The notes below the pieces were generated by a model that did not search any database, was not told the origin of the DNA, and worked only from the letters and a program-made list of their open reading frames with translations. Below, piece by piece: positions 15,287 to 23,490 of a DNA stretch of 64,000 nucleotides; position 1 is the stretch's first letter; each line of letters begins with the position of its first letter. Origin of the DNA: JAVBNU01 sp031551265 (GTDB taxonomy: Bacteria > Cyanobacteriota > Vampirovibrionia > Gastranaerophilales > Gastranaerophilaceae); assembly GCA_031551265.1 (NCBI GenBank), contig JAVBNU010000014.1, positions 6,300 to 70,299 of the forward strand. Reading direction: 5' to 3'. The translations under genes were made by a program, and so were the position numbers.

Positions 15287-16639
15287 ATGCAACAAACACC
15301 AAAAATGAAACCGCCAACAGCCGACCAGTTGGCAGCAATGCTGAAAGCATCAGGGCTTAAAGGTAAATTTTTATTTACTTTTGCAATGATAGCCGTCTTT
15401 CGTTTAGGGGTTCACTTACCACTATTTGGTATAGACAACGAAATATTCAAAAATATAGCTCACCAAAATAATCTTATTAACTTCATCGACTTATTTTCAG
15501 GTGGTGCGCTTGGCAATATTTCGATTTTGGCATTGGGCATAGGGCCATACATCACATCTTCAATCATAATGCAATTATTGGCTGTTGTAATTCCTCATCT
15601 TGAGAAATTGCAAAAAGAAGATGGTGAAGCAGGTCGACGCAAAATTTCGCAATACACCCGAATTTTCACAGTGTTTATCGCATTATTTCAGTCGTCTATG
15701 TTCCTTACATTTTTGTTGAAATCATCACCAACATTACTTTTGCCCGGCGTCAGCGCACCATTATTCATAATCGGTTCTGTGTTGATACTAACAGCCGGTG
15801 CTGTGTTTGTAATGTGGCTGGCAGAGCTTATTACAGAACGTGGCATTGGTAACGGCGGCTCGTTACTAATCTTTGCGGGAATACTATCTCGTATACCTGT
15901 GTATATAAAACAAACACACGAAATGTTAGTAGTCGATAAAGGGCTTTGGATAGGACTAAGCATTCTTTTAGTAATCTTCTTCGCAACAATGGTTTTAATC
16001 GTCATAATGCAAGAAGCTGTACGAAAAGTAATTATCGTTAACCCGAAAAGACAGGTTGGCAACAAAGTTTATGGGGGTATGAACACATTTATTCCGTTCA
16101 AGCTCAATCCGGGCGGCGTTATGCCAATCATCTTCGCAATCGCGATATTGTACTTCCCGGCAACAGTTTTAGGCGTTGTGCAGCAAGCACAAATCTTTGG
16201 CAGCGGTAAAATGCAATCCATAATCCAGCATATGTCACAAATTTTGAGCCCAACAGGAATGACTCACTACATATTGTATTTCATTTTAATTGTAGGCTTA
16301 ACGTTCTTCTATGCATCGATTATACCAAACATGCAGCCAAAGGAAATTGCTAATAATTTGAAAAAACACGGTTCATCAATACCGGGTATCAAACCCGGCA
16401 AGCCCACGGCTGATGCATTAGATGCAATTTTGAGCAAAACGACATTTATCGGTGCCATGGCGCTTGGTTGTATCGCGTTGATACCTTCATTAGCGACACA
16501 CATAACCAAAATAACTGTACTGCAAGGTATTGGTGCTACTTCACTCATAATCATGGTCGGTGTTGCGCTTGATTTAATTAATCAAGTTAAAACGCATTTG
16601 TTAGCTAAAAACTATGAAAGTTTCTTAAAAACCGAGTAA
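15287..16639 (+). CDS. secY: protein translocase subunit SecY
   Basis: SecY is the channel of the Sec translocon in the cytoplasmic membrane. The 450-aa protein shows ten hydrophobic helices, the plug/TM2 region (FSGGALGNISILALGIGPYITSSI), the cytoplasmic-loop signature around TERGIGNGGSLLIFAGI, and the conserved NPGGVMPIIFA at helix 7. The family's usual length is 430-450. It starts one base after rplO and is followed 42 bases later by adk, the classical order. Confidence 0.97.
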   Translation: MQQTPKMKPPTADQLAAMLKASGLKGKFLFTFAMIAVFRLGVHLPLFGIDNEIFKNIAHQNNLINFIDLFSGGALGNISILALGIGPYITSSIIMQLLAVVIPHLEKLQKEDGEAGRRKISQYTRIFTVFIALFQSSMFLTFLLKSSPTLLLPGVSAPLFIIGSVLILTAGAVFVMWLAELITERGIGNGGSLLIFAGILSRIPVYIKQTHEMLVVDKGLWIGLSILLVIFFATMVLIVIMQEAVRKVIIVNPKRQVGNKVYGGMNTFIPFKLNPGGVMPIIFAIAILYFPATVLGVVQQAQIFGSGKMQSIIQHMSQILSPTGMTHYILYFILIVGLTFFYASIIPNMQPKEIANNLKKHGSSIPGIKPGKPTADALDAILSKTTFIGAMALGCIALIPSLATHITKITVLQGIGATSLIIMVGVALDLINQVKTHLLAKNYESFLKTE

Positions 16640-16681
16640 ACTAAAATAAGTATTGCGAGCAACTTGATAGGGGAAAGACTA

Positions 16682-17350
16682 ATGACAAAAAAAGAATTTG
16701 TATTCTTGGGCCCGCCGGCAAGTGGCAAAGGAACTCAAACAACGCTTATATCACAAGCCTCCGGGCTTGTACATGTTGACACAGGTTCACTATTGAGAGC
16801 TGAAATGGCAAACGGCACACCTGAGGGCATTGAAGCAAAAACAAATATAGAAAAAGGACAATTAGTTGATGCCAGCTTGGTTGCAAGAATGATACAAAAA
16901 CGTTTAATGCAGCCGGACTGTGCAAACGGATTTATTTTAGACGGCTACCCGCGCAGTATTGAACAAGCAGAATATTTGAACGAAATAAAAAAAGAAATTG
17001 ATGGTGATAGTAGCGATATTGATTTCAGGGTATTTTATTTTGATTTACCAATGGATGTTCTTATGGAACGTATCATTTACCGTCGTTCTTGTCCAAAATG
17101 CGGCAAAATCTTTAACTTGAAATTTTTACCGTCTCCATGCGGCGACAAATGTTGTGAGTGCAATGAGCCGCTTATTCAGCGCAAAGACGACACAGAAGAA
17201 ATTGCTAAAGCAAGATTTGAAACCTATTTCAACGAAACCGCACCGTTGGTAAAATATTACGAAGAAAAGGGTGTGCTTGAAAAAATCGATGCACTTGGCG
17301 AAATTGACGAAGTATATACAAGATTAACAGAAGCAATTAATAAGAAATAA
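16682..17350 (+). CDS. adk: adenylate kinase, zinc-finger LID type
   Basis: It catalyses ATP + AMP to 2 ADP. The P-loop GPPASGKGTQ is at residues 10-19, the AMP-site motif is DGYPRSIEQAE, and the LID domain has a four-cysteine zinc knuckle (CPKCG ... CGDKCCEC), as in long Gram-positive and thermophile-type enzymes rather than the enterobacterial form. At 222 aa it is the long type. I chose ATG 16682, preceded by AGGGGAAAG, over the TTG at 16664. It overlaps the map start by one base (TAATG), so the two are translationally coupled. Confidence 0.95.
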   Translation: MTKKEFVFLGPPASGKGTQTTLISQASGLVHVDTGSLLRAEMANGTPEGIEAKTNIEKGQLVDASLVARMIQKRLMQPDCANGFILDGYPRSIEQAEYLNEIKKEIDGDSSDIDFRVFYFDLPMDVLMERIIYRRSCPKCGKIFNLKFLPSPCGDKCCECNEPLIQRKDDTEEIAKARFETYFNETAPLVKYYEEKGVLEKIDALGEIDEVYTRLTEAINKK

Positions 17351-18102
17351 TGGCAATACACAGAAAATCACGTGATGAAATAAAATTAATGAAACAGGCA
17401 GGGCACGTCGTGGCTTTGGTACATCAAGCTATGAAAAATGCCGTCCAACCCGGGGTTTCAACAAAAGAACTTGATAACATTGCAATGGATATCATCAAAA
17501 GCAATAAATGTGTTCCGACATTCTTAGGGTATCACGGCTTCCCGGCCTGTATTTGCTCATCGGTGAATGAACAAGTCGTACACGGTATTCCTGCCGAGGA
17601 CATTATCTTAAACGAGGGCGATATTATCGCAGTTGATGTCGGCGCAACATTCAGAGGCCTGGTTGCTGATTCAGCCTGGACTTATGCTGTAGGTAATATC
17701 TCTGACGAGTACAAAAAGTTAATGGAAGTCACTGAAAAAGCATTATTTGCCGGCATTGCGGTGGCAAGAGATTCACAACTTTTGGAGAATGTTTCAGCAG
17801 CTATTGAAGATGTTGCAAAAAGCGGAAACTATGGTATAGTTAGGCAGTACGGCGGGCACGGTGTTGGCAGAAATATGCATGAAGAGCCGTTTGTGTACAA
17901 TTATCGTACAGGCAGTCAAATTATTTTAAAAAGTGGTATGACTATAGCGCTGGAGCCTATGTTAAATATGGGATGTGATGAAGTATACACGTTGGCGGAC
18001 CAGTGGACAGTTGTAACCGAGGACAAAAAACCTTCAGCGCATTTTGAGCATACAATTCTTATCACTGATGGTGAGCCTGAAATACTTACCAAGTTGAGTT
18101 AG
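17350..18102 (+). CDS. map: methionine aminopeptidase, type I
   Basis: It removes the initiator methionine from new proteins. The five metal ligands of the pita-bread fold are visible: Asp in IIAVDVGA, Asp in GLVADSAWT, His in GGHGVGRNMHEEP, Glu in ALEPM and Glu in FEHTI, plus the substrate His in YHGFPACICSS. At 250 aa it has no N-terminal extension. It follows adk with a one-base overlap and precedes dapF by eight bases. Confidence 0.96.
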   Translation: MAIHRKSRDEIKLMKQAGHVVALVHQAMKNAVQPGVSTKELDNIAMDIIKSNKCVPTFLGYHGFPACICSSVNEQVVHGIPAEDIILNEGDIIAVDVGATFRGLVADSAWTYAVGNISDEYKKLMEVTEKALFAGIAVARDSQLLENVSAAIEDVAKSGNYGIVRQYGGHGVGRNMHEEPFVYNYRTGSQIILKSGMTIALEPMLNMGCDEVYTLADQWTVVTEDKKPSAHFEHTILITDGEPEILTKLS

Positions 18103-18110
18103 GAGCCTTT

Positions 18111-18959
18111 ATGACAACAATAAAATTCACAAAAATGCACGGATTGGGTAACGACTTTGTGATTCTTGATTATGAAGAATATATCAAGACAGGTAAAGAT
18201 GCGAGCGTATTAGCAAAGATTTTATGTGAGCGCCATTTATCAATTGGCGCTGACGGATTGATTGTTGTTAACCAAAATGTTACTAACGCTGATATTGGCT
18301 GGATATTTTACAACGCTGACGGCTCGACAGCACAAATGTGTGGCAACGGTATGAGATGCTACGCCAGATATCTGGTTGACAGAGGTATCATAAATAAAAA
18401 AACATTCACAGTAGAAACTTTAGCCGGCATTATACAGCCCGAAATCGTTGATGCCAATAATGTTTGCGTAAATATGGGGATGCCGATTTTAGCACCTGAA
18501 AAAATCCCGTTCAAAGGCGATGCAAGCCTCAATTATAAGCTTACATTGGCTTCAGGCAATGAATTTGAAATAAACGCTGTCAGTATGGGAAATCCTCACT
18601 GCATAATTTTCACAAACGAAAATAGCACAAAAATGGCATTAAAATATGGCTCCGAAGTAGAAGTATCGCCTGAGTTCCCCGAAAAAACTAATGTTGAATT
18701 TGTGAAAGTTATTTCAAGAAACGAAATACAAGTGGACGTTTGGGAACGCGGATGCGGGATCACACAGGCATGTGGCACTGGCGCTTGTGCAAGTGTCGTT
18801 GCTGCAGCATTAAACGGACTTTGTGACAGCAAAGTCAAAGCGAATTTACCGGGTGGCAGCCTATTTATCGAGTGGGCAGGCTCAAAAAATGATACTCAGC
18901 ATAATGTTTATATGACAGGCCCTGCAACGTACTCATTCATCGGCGAAGTTGACGTGTAA
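18111..18959 (+). CDS. dapF: diaminopimelate epimerase
   Basis: It converts LL- to meso-diaminopimelate for lysine and peptidoglycan. Both catalytic cysteines are in their motifs: C in MCGNGMRCYARY and C in QACGTGACASV. The N-terminal KMHGLGNDFVILD signature and the typical length of 282 aa agree. AGGAG precedes ATG 18111. It occupies the place after map where infA and rpmJ are found in many bacteria. The downstream spacer is a palindromic repeat. Confidence 0.96.
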   Translation: MTTIKFTKMHGLGNDFVILDYEEYIKTGKDASVLAKILCERHLSIGADGLIVVNQNVTNADIGWIFYNADGSTAQMCGNGMRCYARYLVDRGIINKKTFTVETLAGIIQPEIVDANNVCVNMGMPILAPEKIPFKGDASLNYKLTLASGNEFEINAVSMGNPHCIIFTNENSTKMALKYGSEVEVSPEFPEKTNVEFVKVISRNEIQVDVWERGCGITQACGTGACASVVAAALNGLCDSKVKANLPGGSLFIEWAGSKNDTQHNVYMTGPATYSFIGEVDV

Positions 18960-18980
18960 GAGGTAGAGTAATTTTCAGCT

Positions 18981-19190
18981 GTCATTGCGAGCGAGTTCGT
19001 AGAACGAGCGCGGCAATCCAGAATACTCTTGAAACTACTGGATTGTTTCAGGCTAAACCTTCGCAAAGACAAGAAAGCATACTGCCATTGCGAGGAGAAC
19101 GTTAGTTTGACGAAGTAATTTAGTTTAGGAAAATGCTTTATTTTACTGGATTGCGTCGTCGGTACTATGTACCTCCTCGCAATGACGATT
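18981..19190. repeat. dispersed palindromic repeat with GTCATTGCGAG ends
   Basis: GTCATTGCGAG at 18981-18991 is the reverse complement of CTCGCAATGAC at 19176-19186. Inside are further copies of the same core: CGGCAATCCAG, CCATTGCGAGGAG at 19083, and ACTGGATTGCGTCGTC at 19147. It resembles the 'cattgcgaggag...ggcaatcc' repeats found in many bacterial genomes. Its right end supplies the last codons of umuC. Confidence 0.75.
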
Positions 19191-20384
19191 CCTTTTTGTA
19201 GCTTTATAAAACCCTGTCGTTACAATATTTCGCCCAAATTTGTTTTCCAAATTATCAAGACAATTCGCCAGTTTTTCGGCTTTTTCATTATTTATCGGAG
19301 CATCAAACAGCGATAGCTGGCTTTCGCTGTCAGTTGTAAGGTTAAAAAGCACAACACCACAACTCCTATAAATCATCGAAGGATTATAAAGTTTTTCAAA
19401 AAGTTCAGCCGCTGCTGCGCCTACATCAAATTCCCAGTTAGTTGGTGAACTTAATGTCGTTTTATCAGTATAAACTTGAAAATCTTTAGTTCTAAGCATC
19501 ACCATAACAGCGTTGCATTTCATGCCGGAATTATCGTGAGCAGAACGGCGCAATTTTTTGCAGGTGCTGTGGATATGGATATTAAGTGCGTTTTTAATGT
19601 AGGTTTTGTCGCTGGTAAATTCAGGAAAAGAGCTTGTATGCTGGATTGATTTTGGTAGGGTATATTCCATGTTTATCGGGTATACCAGCTCGCCTGAGAG
19701 TTCTTTTTTCATCTCAATGCCGCGTTTGCCCAATAGTCGTTTTAGCATGCTGTCTGAGAAATTAATGAATTCTAGCGCATTTGTAACTCCGTGCTTGAGC
19801 AAAAGCGGGGTAATATTTTTGCCAAAACCCCATACGTCACCAACTTGAGTGTTTTCTAATTCTTTGCTAATCATACTGCTGCTTATCACGTACACACCCT
19901 CATCAGAGTTTTTAGCACGCTTGCTTGCGAGTTTCGCCAGCGTCTTTGTTCTGCTTACACCAATTGATACAGGTATGCCGGTTTTTTCTTTAATCTCTGC
20001 ACGTATAAATACAGCCATCTCAAAATAATCTTTTTGATAAAATTTCTGCAGCCCTTTAAAATTTAAAAAAGCTTCATCGATAGAATACTGCTCAATTTCA
20101 GGGGAATATTCATATAGCATTTGCATAATTTGTTTTGATTTAACCGAATACAAATCGTGGTTCCCCGAGAGATAGACAGCCGACGGGAACTGCTTCTTTG
20201 CCATAAAATATGGCATCCCCATTCTAATCCCAAGTTTTTTGGCTTCTTTTGAGCGCGCTATAACACAACCGTCATTATTACTAAGCACACAGACAGGCTT
20301 GCCCCACAACTCAGGGGTTTCATTTTGCTCACACGAAACAAAAAACGAATCGCAATCAACAACTGCTATTATATCAGAACTCAT
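19143..20384 (-). CDS. umuC: Y-family DNA polymerase, UmuC type
   Basis: This is an error-prone lesion-bypass polymerase. The palm motifs are intact: VDCDSFFVSCEQ at the N-terminus with the first metal-binding Asp, NNDGCVIARS (UmuC-type finger signature), and YSIDEAFLN with the catalytic Asp-Glu. A helix-hairpin-helix region and little finger follow (413 aa in all; UmuC is ~420). The start is ATG at 20384 with AGAGGTAAA upstream. No umuD partner or LexA-like box was seen next to it. The last ~15 residues (RHCEEVHSTDDAIQ) are encoded by the palindromic repeat at 19143-19190, so the natural C-terminus has been replaced. Confidence 0.93.
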   Translation of the reverse strand: MSSDIIAVVDCDSFFVSCEQNETPELWGKPVCVLSNNDGCVIARSKEAKKLGIRMGMPYFMAKKQFPSAVYLSGNHDLYSVKSKQIMQMLYEYSPEIEQYSIDEAFLNFKGLQKFYQKDYFEMAVFIRAEIKEKTGIPVSIGVSRTKTLAKLASKRAKNSDEGVYVISSSMISKELENTQVGDVWGFGKNITPLLLKHGVTNALEFINFSDSMLKRLLGKRGIEMKKELSGELVYPINMEYTLPKSIQHTSSFPEFTSDKTYIKNALNIHIHSTCKKLRRSAHDNSGMKCNAVMVMLRTKDFQVYTDKTTLSSPTNWEFDVGAAAAELFEKLYNPSMIYRSCGVVLFNLTTDSESQLSLFDAPINNEKAEKLANCLDNLENKFGRNIVTTGFYKATKRNRHCEEVHSTDDAIQ

Positions 20385-20433
20385 TTTACCTCTAGAAACT
20401 ATTCTTTAATAATATTATAGCAGGTCTGTATTC

Positions 20434-20889
20434 TTATTTATCGAAGTATTTTTTTCGACCGAATTGCATAACGTCAAAGAAGAAATAGTTAAGTCCATAT
20501 AGAGCAAGCCCAACGGCACATGCAGCACGACCTATGCTTGTTTTAGTTTTGTCAGCATGAGGTATCAAAAGAGCTCCGGCTGCAAGTCCTAACGGGATAA
20601 CTGATTCTTTAAGTTGTTTGAATATTCCGTAGAAATAGCCTTGTACTGTATAAAAATTATTTGGCAGTCGTGTTTTTAACCTTTTTTCTGCATAAAGCCT
20701 CTGCACTTGGCTGCCTACAAAAGACGAGCCGCCACGCAGAGAATTAGCATATATATCGGGATAAGCGTTGCCGGCTCTATTCGCAGGCAGCTCATCAGAG
20801 AATCTGGCGCCGGTTTTGTGGCAATCAAGTCCCAGTGCACCTAAAGTGACTATTCCTAATGTTTTTGCGGCTATATCATATCTTGTCAT
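20434..20889 (-). CDS. small membrane-associated protein of unknown function, 151 aa
   Basis: No family was recognised. There is one hydrophobic stretch at residues 7-20 and two more in the C-terminal half (VIPLGLAAGALLIP; AACAVGLALYGLNYFFFDVM), so a small membrane protein is likely. A good AAAGGTGA site precedes ATG at 20889. It starts 12 bases after the Pro/Gln-rich HEAT-like gene ends and is probably co-transcribed with it. Confidence 0.65.
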   Translation of the reverse strand: MTRYDIAAKTLGIVTLGALGLDCHKTGARFSDELPANRAGNAYPDIYANSLRGGSSFVGSQVQRLYAEKRLKTRLPNNFYTVQGYFYGIFKQLKESVIPLGLAAGALLIPHADKTKTSIGRAACAVGLALYGLNYFFFDVMQFGRKKYFDK

Positions 20890-20901
20890 TTTAATTCACC
20901 T

Positions 20902-21825
20902 TTATGCGTAACTTCCCGCACTGCGAGGATTTTTGGCTATATACATTTGTTTTGGAGGGGTTGTTGTTTCAATTTCAGTATGCTGCCCTACGCGCGCTAA
21001 TGCTGCGCTTGCAGCTAATTCAGCATCTAAGCCGTATGCATCTTGTGATTTTACCAGATTATTCAAAAGCTGAGCAGTCAAATCGTCACCTTTTGCGTGT
21101 CCTGCGTTAATAGCTGACATTGCGAACATTCTAACGTGATTTGACGGATCTTGCAGAGCTTTGTTTAAAAGATTTGTAAGAGCAACATCATTTCTACGCG
21201 AAGGATCTTCCTCAAAACGTTTCAGAAGTTCTTTTGCGGCCATTAAACGAATTTTTGAATCCTGACTATTCAAATAATTTTCCAACGACATAATATATTC
21301 ATCAGTCAGCTGTATCACTTCTTTTTTATATTTTGGCGCGTTTAAATTCGCGTTAGCACTGGCATTAGCATTGGAGTTGCCGCCATTGAGAGGGCCTGCA
21401 GCGTTGGTTGGCGGCTGTGGCGCAGGCTGGGGCGGCGGAGTCACAAGTTGTCCTTGAGTAGATGGCTGCCCTTGTGTAGCCGGCATAAAATAATTATTTG
21501 CGTTCGTTACCTGACCGCCCGCCGGGATAGCTGTCGGGTTAAAAATCATTATATTCACACCCGAGGCAGATGGAGGGATGCCCTGAGTATTATTTTCCGT
21601 TTGTGGTGCCACTTGTACAGCTTGTCCTTGAGGTGTATAGATCGGTGGCTGGTTCACATAGTAATTTTGCGGATACGCCAAAGTAGGCGAAGGAGCTTGA
21701 GCATTAATAGCAGCAGCCGGTTGTTGCACGGCATAAGCAGGTTGAGACATAGCAACAGGAGCTGCCGTTTGAGCTTGCATCGGCTGTACATTAAGATTTT
21801 GAGGAATATACGGCATATTTTGCAT
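20902..21825 (-). CDS. Pro/Gln/Asn-rich protein with C-terminal HEAT-like repeats, 307 aa
   Basis: Residues 1-165 are low-complexity (Pro, Gln, Ala, Asn; runs such as NSNANASANANLN) and probably disordered. Residues ~175-290 form helical pairs with HEAT-repeat features (DSKIRLMAAKELLKRFEED, DPSNHVRMFAMSAINAG), a protein-binding solenoid. AAAGGT lies before ATG 21825. It is transcribed away from ribH and is upstream of the 151-aa membrane protein gene. The function is unknown; a scaffold is a reasonable guess. Confidence 0.7.
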   Translation of the reverse strand: MQNMPYIPQNLNVQPMQAQTAAPVAMSQPAYAVQQPAAAINAQAPSPTLAYPQNYYVNQPPIYTPQGQAVQVAPQTENNTQGIPPSASGVNIMIFNPTAIPAGGQVTNANNYFMPATQGQPSTQGQLVTPPPQPAPQPPTNAAGPLNGGNSNANASANANLNAPKYKKEVIQLTDEYIMSLENYLNSQDSKIRLMAAKELLKRFEEDPSRRNDVALTNLLNKALQDPSNHVRMFAMSAINAGHAKGDDLTAQLLNNLVKSQDAYGLDAELAASAALARVGQHTEIETTTPPKQMYIAKNPRSAGSYA

Positions 21826-21933
21826 AGAACTAACCTTTAACTAACTATATATATAAAAATGTTTTATAAAAATTTTGTGCGCAAATTTGGCCTTTAAAAC
21901 GAAAATTGTAACATTTTGAAACAAAAAGATTGG

Positions 21934-21962
21934 TTTACCTTTAATTGTGCTTGCAATATAAT
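21934..21962 (+). promoter_or_regulatory. sigma-70-type promoter of ribH
   Basis: TTTACC (21934-21939), a 17-base spacer, then a perfect TATAAT (21957-21962), 32 bases before the ribH start codon. Confidence 0.7.
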
Positions 21963-21994
21963 ACGGAGTATAAGAGCAAGAAAAAGGGTATCAA

Positions 21995-22459
21995 ATGGTT
22001 AACGTAATACAAGGTAATTTAATTCCTCAGGACAAAAAATTCGCGATAGTAATCTCGAGATTCAACGAGTTTATAGGCGCAAAGTTGTTAGACGGCGCTA
22101 TAGATGAACTTGTACGTCACGGCGTGAAAGATACAGATATTGATGTAATTTGGGTACCCGGTGCGTTTGAGATTCCTCTTATTACACAGAAAGCAGCCAA
22201 AACTAAAAAATATGATGCGATTATTACATTAGGCGCCATTATAAAAGGATCCACACCACATTTTGACTATGTTTCAGCAGAATTAACAAAAGGCATCGCC
22301 AATGTTTCACTAAACAGTGAAATTCCAGTAATTTTTGGTGTACTTACAACTGATAATATTGAACAAGCAATTGAACGCGCGGGCACTAAAGCCGGCAATA
22401 AAGGTTCAGACGCGGCAAAGTCAGCCATCGAAATGGCTAACTTAATTAAATCAATCTAA
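21995..22459 (+). CDS. ribH: 6,7-dimethyl-8-ribityllumazine synthase
   Basis: It makes the riboflavin precursor lumazine from the pyrimidinedione and dihydroxybutanone phosphate. The family hallmarks are present: SRFNEFIGAKLLDGA, VPGAFEIPL, LGAIIKGSTPHFDYV with the substrate-binding His, and the C-terminal RAGTKAGNKGSDAA phosphate-binding region. The length of 154 aa is typical. It is monocistronic here: it has its own promoter, no other riboflavin gene is adjacent, and no FMN riboswitch was seen in the 170-base leader region. Confidence 0.96.
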   Translation: MVNVIQGNLIPQDKKFAIVISRFNEFIGAKLLDGAIDELVRHGVKDTDIDVIWVPGAFEIPLITQKAAKTKKYDAIITLGAIIKGSTPHFDYVSAELTKGIANVSLNSEIPVIFGVLTTDNIEQAIERAGTKAGNKGSDAAKSAIEMANLIKSI

Positions 22460-22480
22460 TTAATTCTACTAATTCAATCT

Positions 22481-22822
22481 TTAACGACCGCCACCGATTC
22501 CATAGCTAAAGGAGCTTTGGATATTTTGCTGCAACATCTGCTGAACTGACTGCATTTCAGTCGAAATAGCCTGTATTCTGCTTTTGTTTGCTTCAAGCTG
22601 CATATCCAATTTTTTCTCCATTCTATGGAGGTTTTCCCGACGATGCTCGATTTCGCGGAGCGCCGGGCTTTCCGGGTCTAAGTCAGTCCCTACTTGCATT
22701 AACTCAGATGCCGAGCGAGCCAGCTTCATCTTTGTATCTGTGATCAGCTGGGTTTGATACTCAAGATCATGTTTCTGAGAACTTAAGCGGGTGATTGTCA
22801 TTGTATCTGTACATACGCCCAT
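22481..22822 (-). CDS. small coiled-coil protein of unknown function, 113 aa
   Basis: Residues ~10-95 are a heptad-like, charged helical stretch (MKLARSASELMQ, REIEHRRENLHRMEKKLDMQLEANKSR) ending in a Gly-rich tail (YGIGGGR). No signal peptide or membrane segment. AAGGTAAG precedes ATG 22822. It pairs with the 90-aa gene upstream in the same direction (57 bases apart) and converges with ribH. No function can be assigned. Confidence 0.7.
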   Translation of the reverse strand: MGVCTDTMTITRLSSQKHDLEYQTQLITDTKMKLARSASELMQVGTDLDPESPALREIEHRRENLHRMEKKLDMQLEANKSRIQAISTEMQSVQQMLQQNIQSSFSYGIGGGR

Positions 22823-22879
22823 TTTGACTTACCTTACCTTGTTTTACCTTACTTCTTTTGTTAGAAAACTTCCTGTTTT

Positions 22880-23152
22880 TTAGCGAATATCATCAATTTT
22901 GCTGCCTGTAATAAAAAAGTGACTGTTGTTTTGAGCAATCAATTGTTCCATTTGGTTGAGCCTATACATTTGGTAGTCGACTCTGTATTTGGACATTTTT
23001 CTTTTTTTAGTTAACGAGAAAAAATCTTTCAAACCTTCTACGAACGGGGCAATCATAACTCCAGGCACAAAGTTCTTTTTCGCAAAAAATTTTGCGAAGC
23101 CTAAAAAGTTTTTGAATCTTTGTAATTGAGTTTGTATAACCTGATGCACCAA
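22880..23152 (-). CDS. small basic protein of unknown function, 90 aa
   Basis: The product is rich in Lys, Phe and Gln, with an amphipathic helical N-terminal half (LQRFKNFLGFAKFFAKKNF). AAGGAAAG precedes a TTG at 23152, with an alternative GTG one codon later; there is no ATG near. It probably heads a two-gene unit with the 113-aa coiled-coil gene. An HLR1-like motif lies 100 bases upstream. Confidence 0.6.
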   Translation of the reverse strand: MVHQVIQTQLQRFKNFLGFAKFFAKKNFVPGVMIAPFVEGLKDFFSLTKKRKMSKYRVDYQMYRLNQMEQLIAQNNSHFFITGSKIDDIR

Positions 23153-23251
23153 AGTTACTTTCCTTTTGCATTTTTTACATACGAGGTCACATTAATATAA
23201 AAACCGGCGGTAAGTCAAAATTGTCTGTTTTTATAAAAAATCTTAAGAATA

Positions 23252-23269
23252 TTTACATTTGTTTACGTT
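23252..23269 (+). promoter_or_regulatory. HLR1-like direct repeat between a small gene and aroC
   Basis: TTTACATT-TG-TTTACGTT has one mismatch (G for A in the second unit). Its first 14 bases from TTACAT onward are identical to the site at 12157-12170. It lies 100 bases upstream of the minus-strand 90-aa gene. Confidence 0.5.
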
Positions 23270-23366
23270 CATCCCTGATTTACGAGTGTAAATAATCTAA
23301 CCTTACTTAATTTATCGTCATAGTTTAAGCAAAACTTTAGTAAAAACAGAAAATAATGAAACATTT

Positions 23367-23384
23367 TTTACAAAGTTTTACAAT
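23367..23384 (+). promoter_or_regulatory. perfect HLR1-like direct repeat upstream of aroC
   Basis: TTTACAAA-GT-TTTACAAT matches the HLR1 consensus at every position. It is 73 bases before the likely -10 box of the aroC operon, within a 338-base gene-free spacer that holds nothing else I recognise. Confidence 0.55.
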
Positions 23385-23456
23385 TGAGTTTTAAGTGAGT
23401 ACGTTAAACGGCTGAATTTTCAGGCATTTTTACTATTAAATTAAGTTTTTTTAATG

Positions 23457-23462
23457 TATAAT
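23457..23462 (+). promoter_or_regulatory. -10 box of the aroC operon
   Basis: A perfect TATAAT lies 28 bases before ATG 23491. No good -35 hexamer is present at 16-18 bases upstream, which would fit a promoter that needs an activator. Confidence 0.45.
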
Positions 23463-23490
23463 TTGTATATAGATTAAAAAGGTTAGTAGA

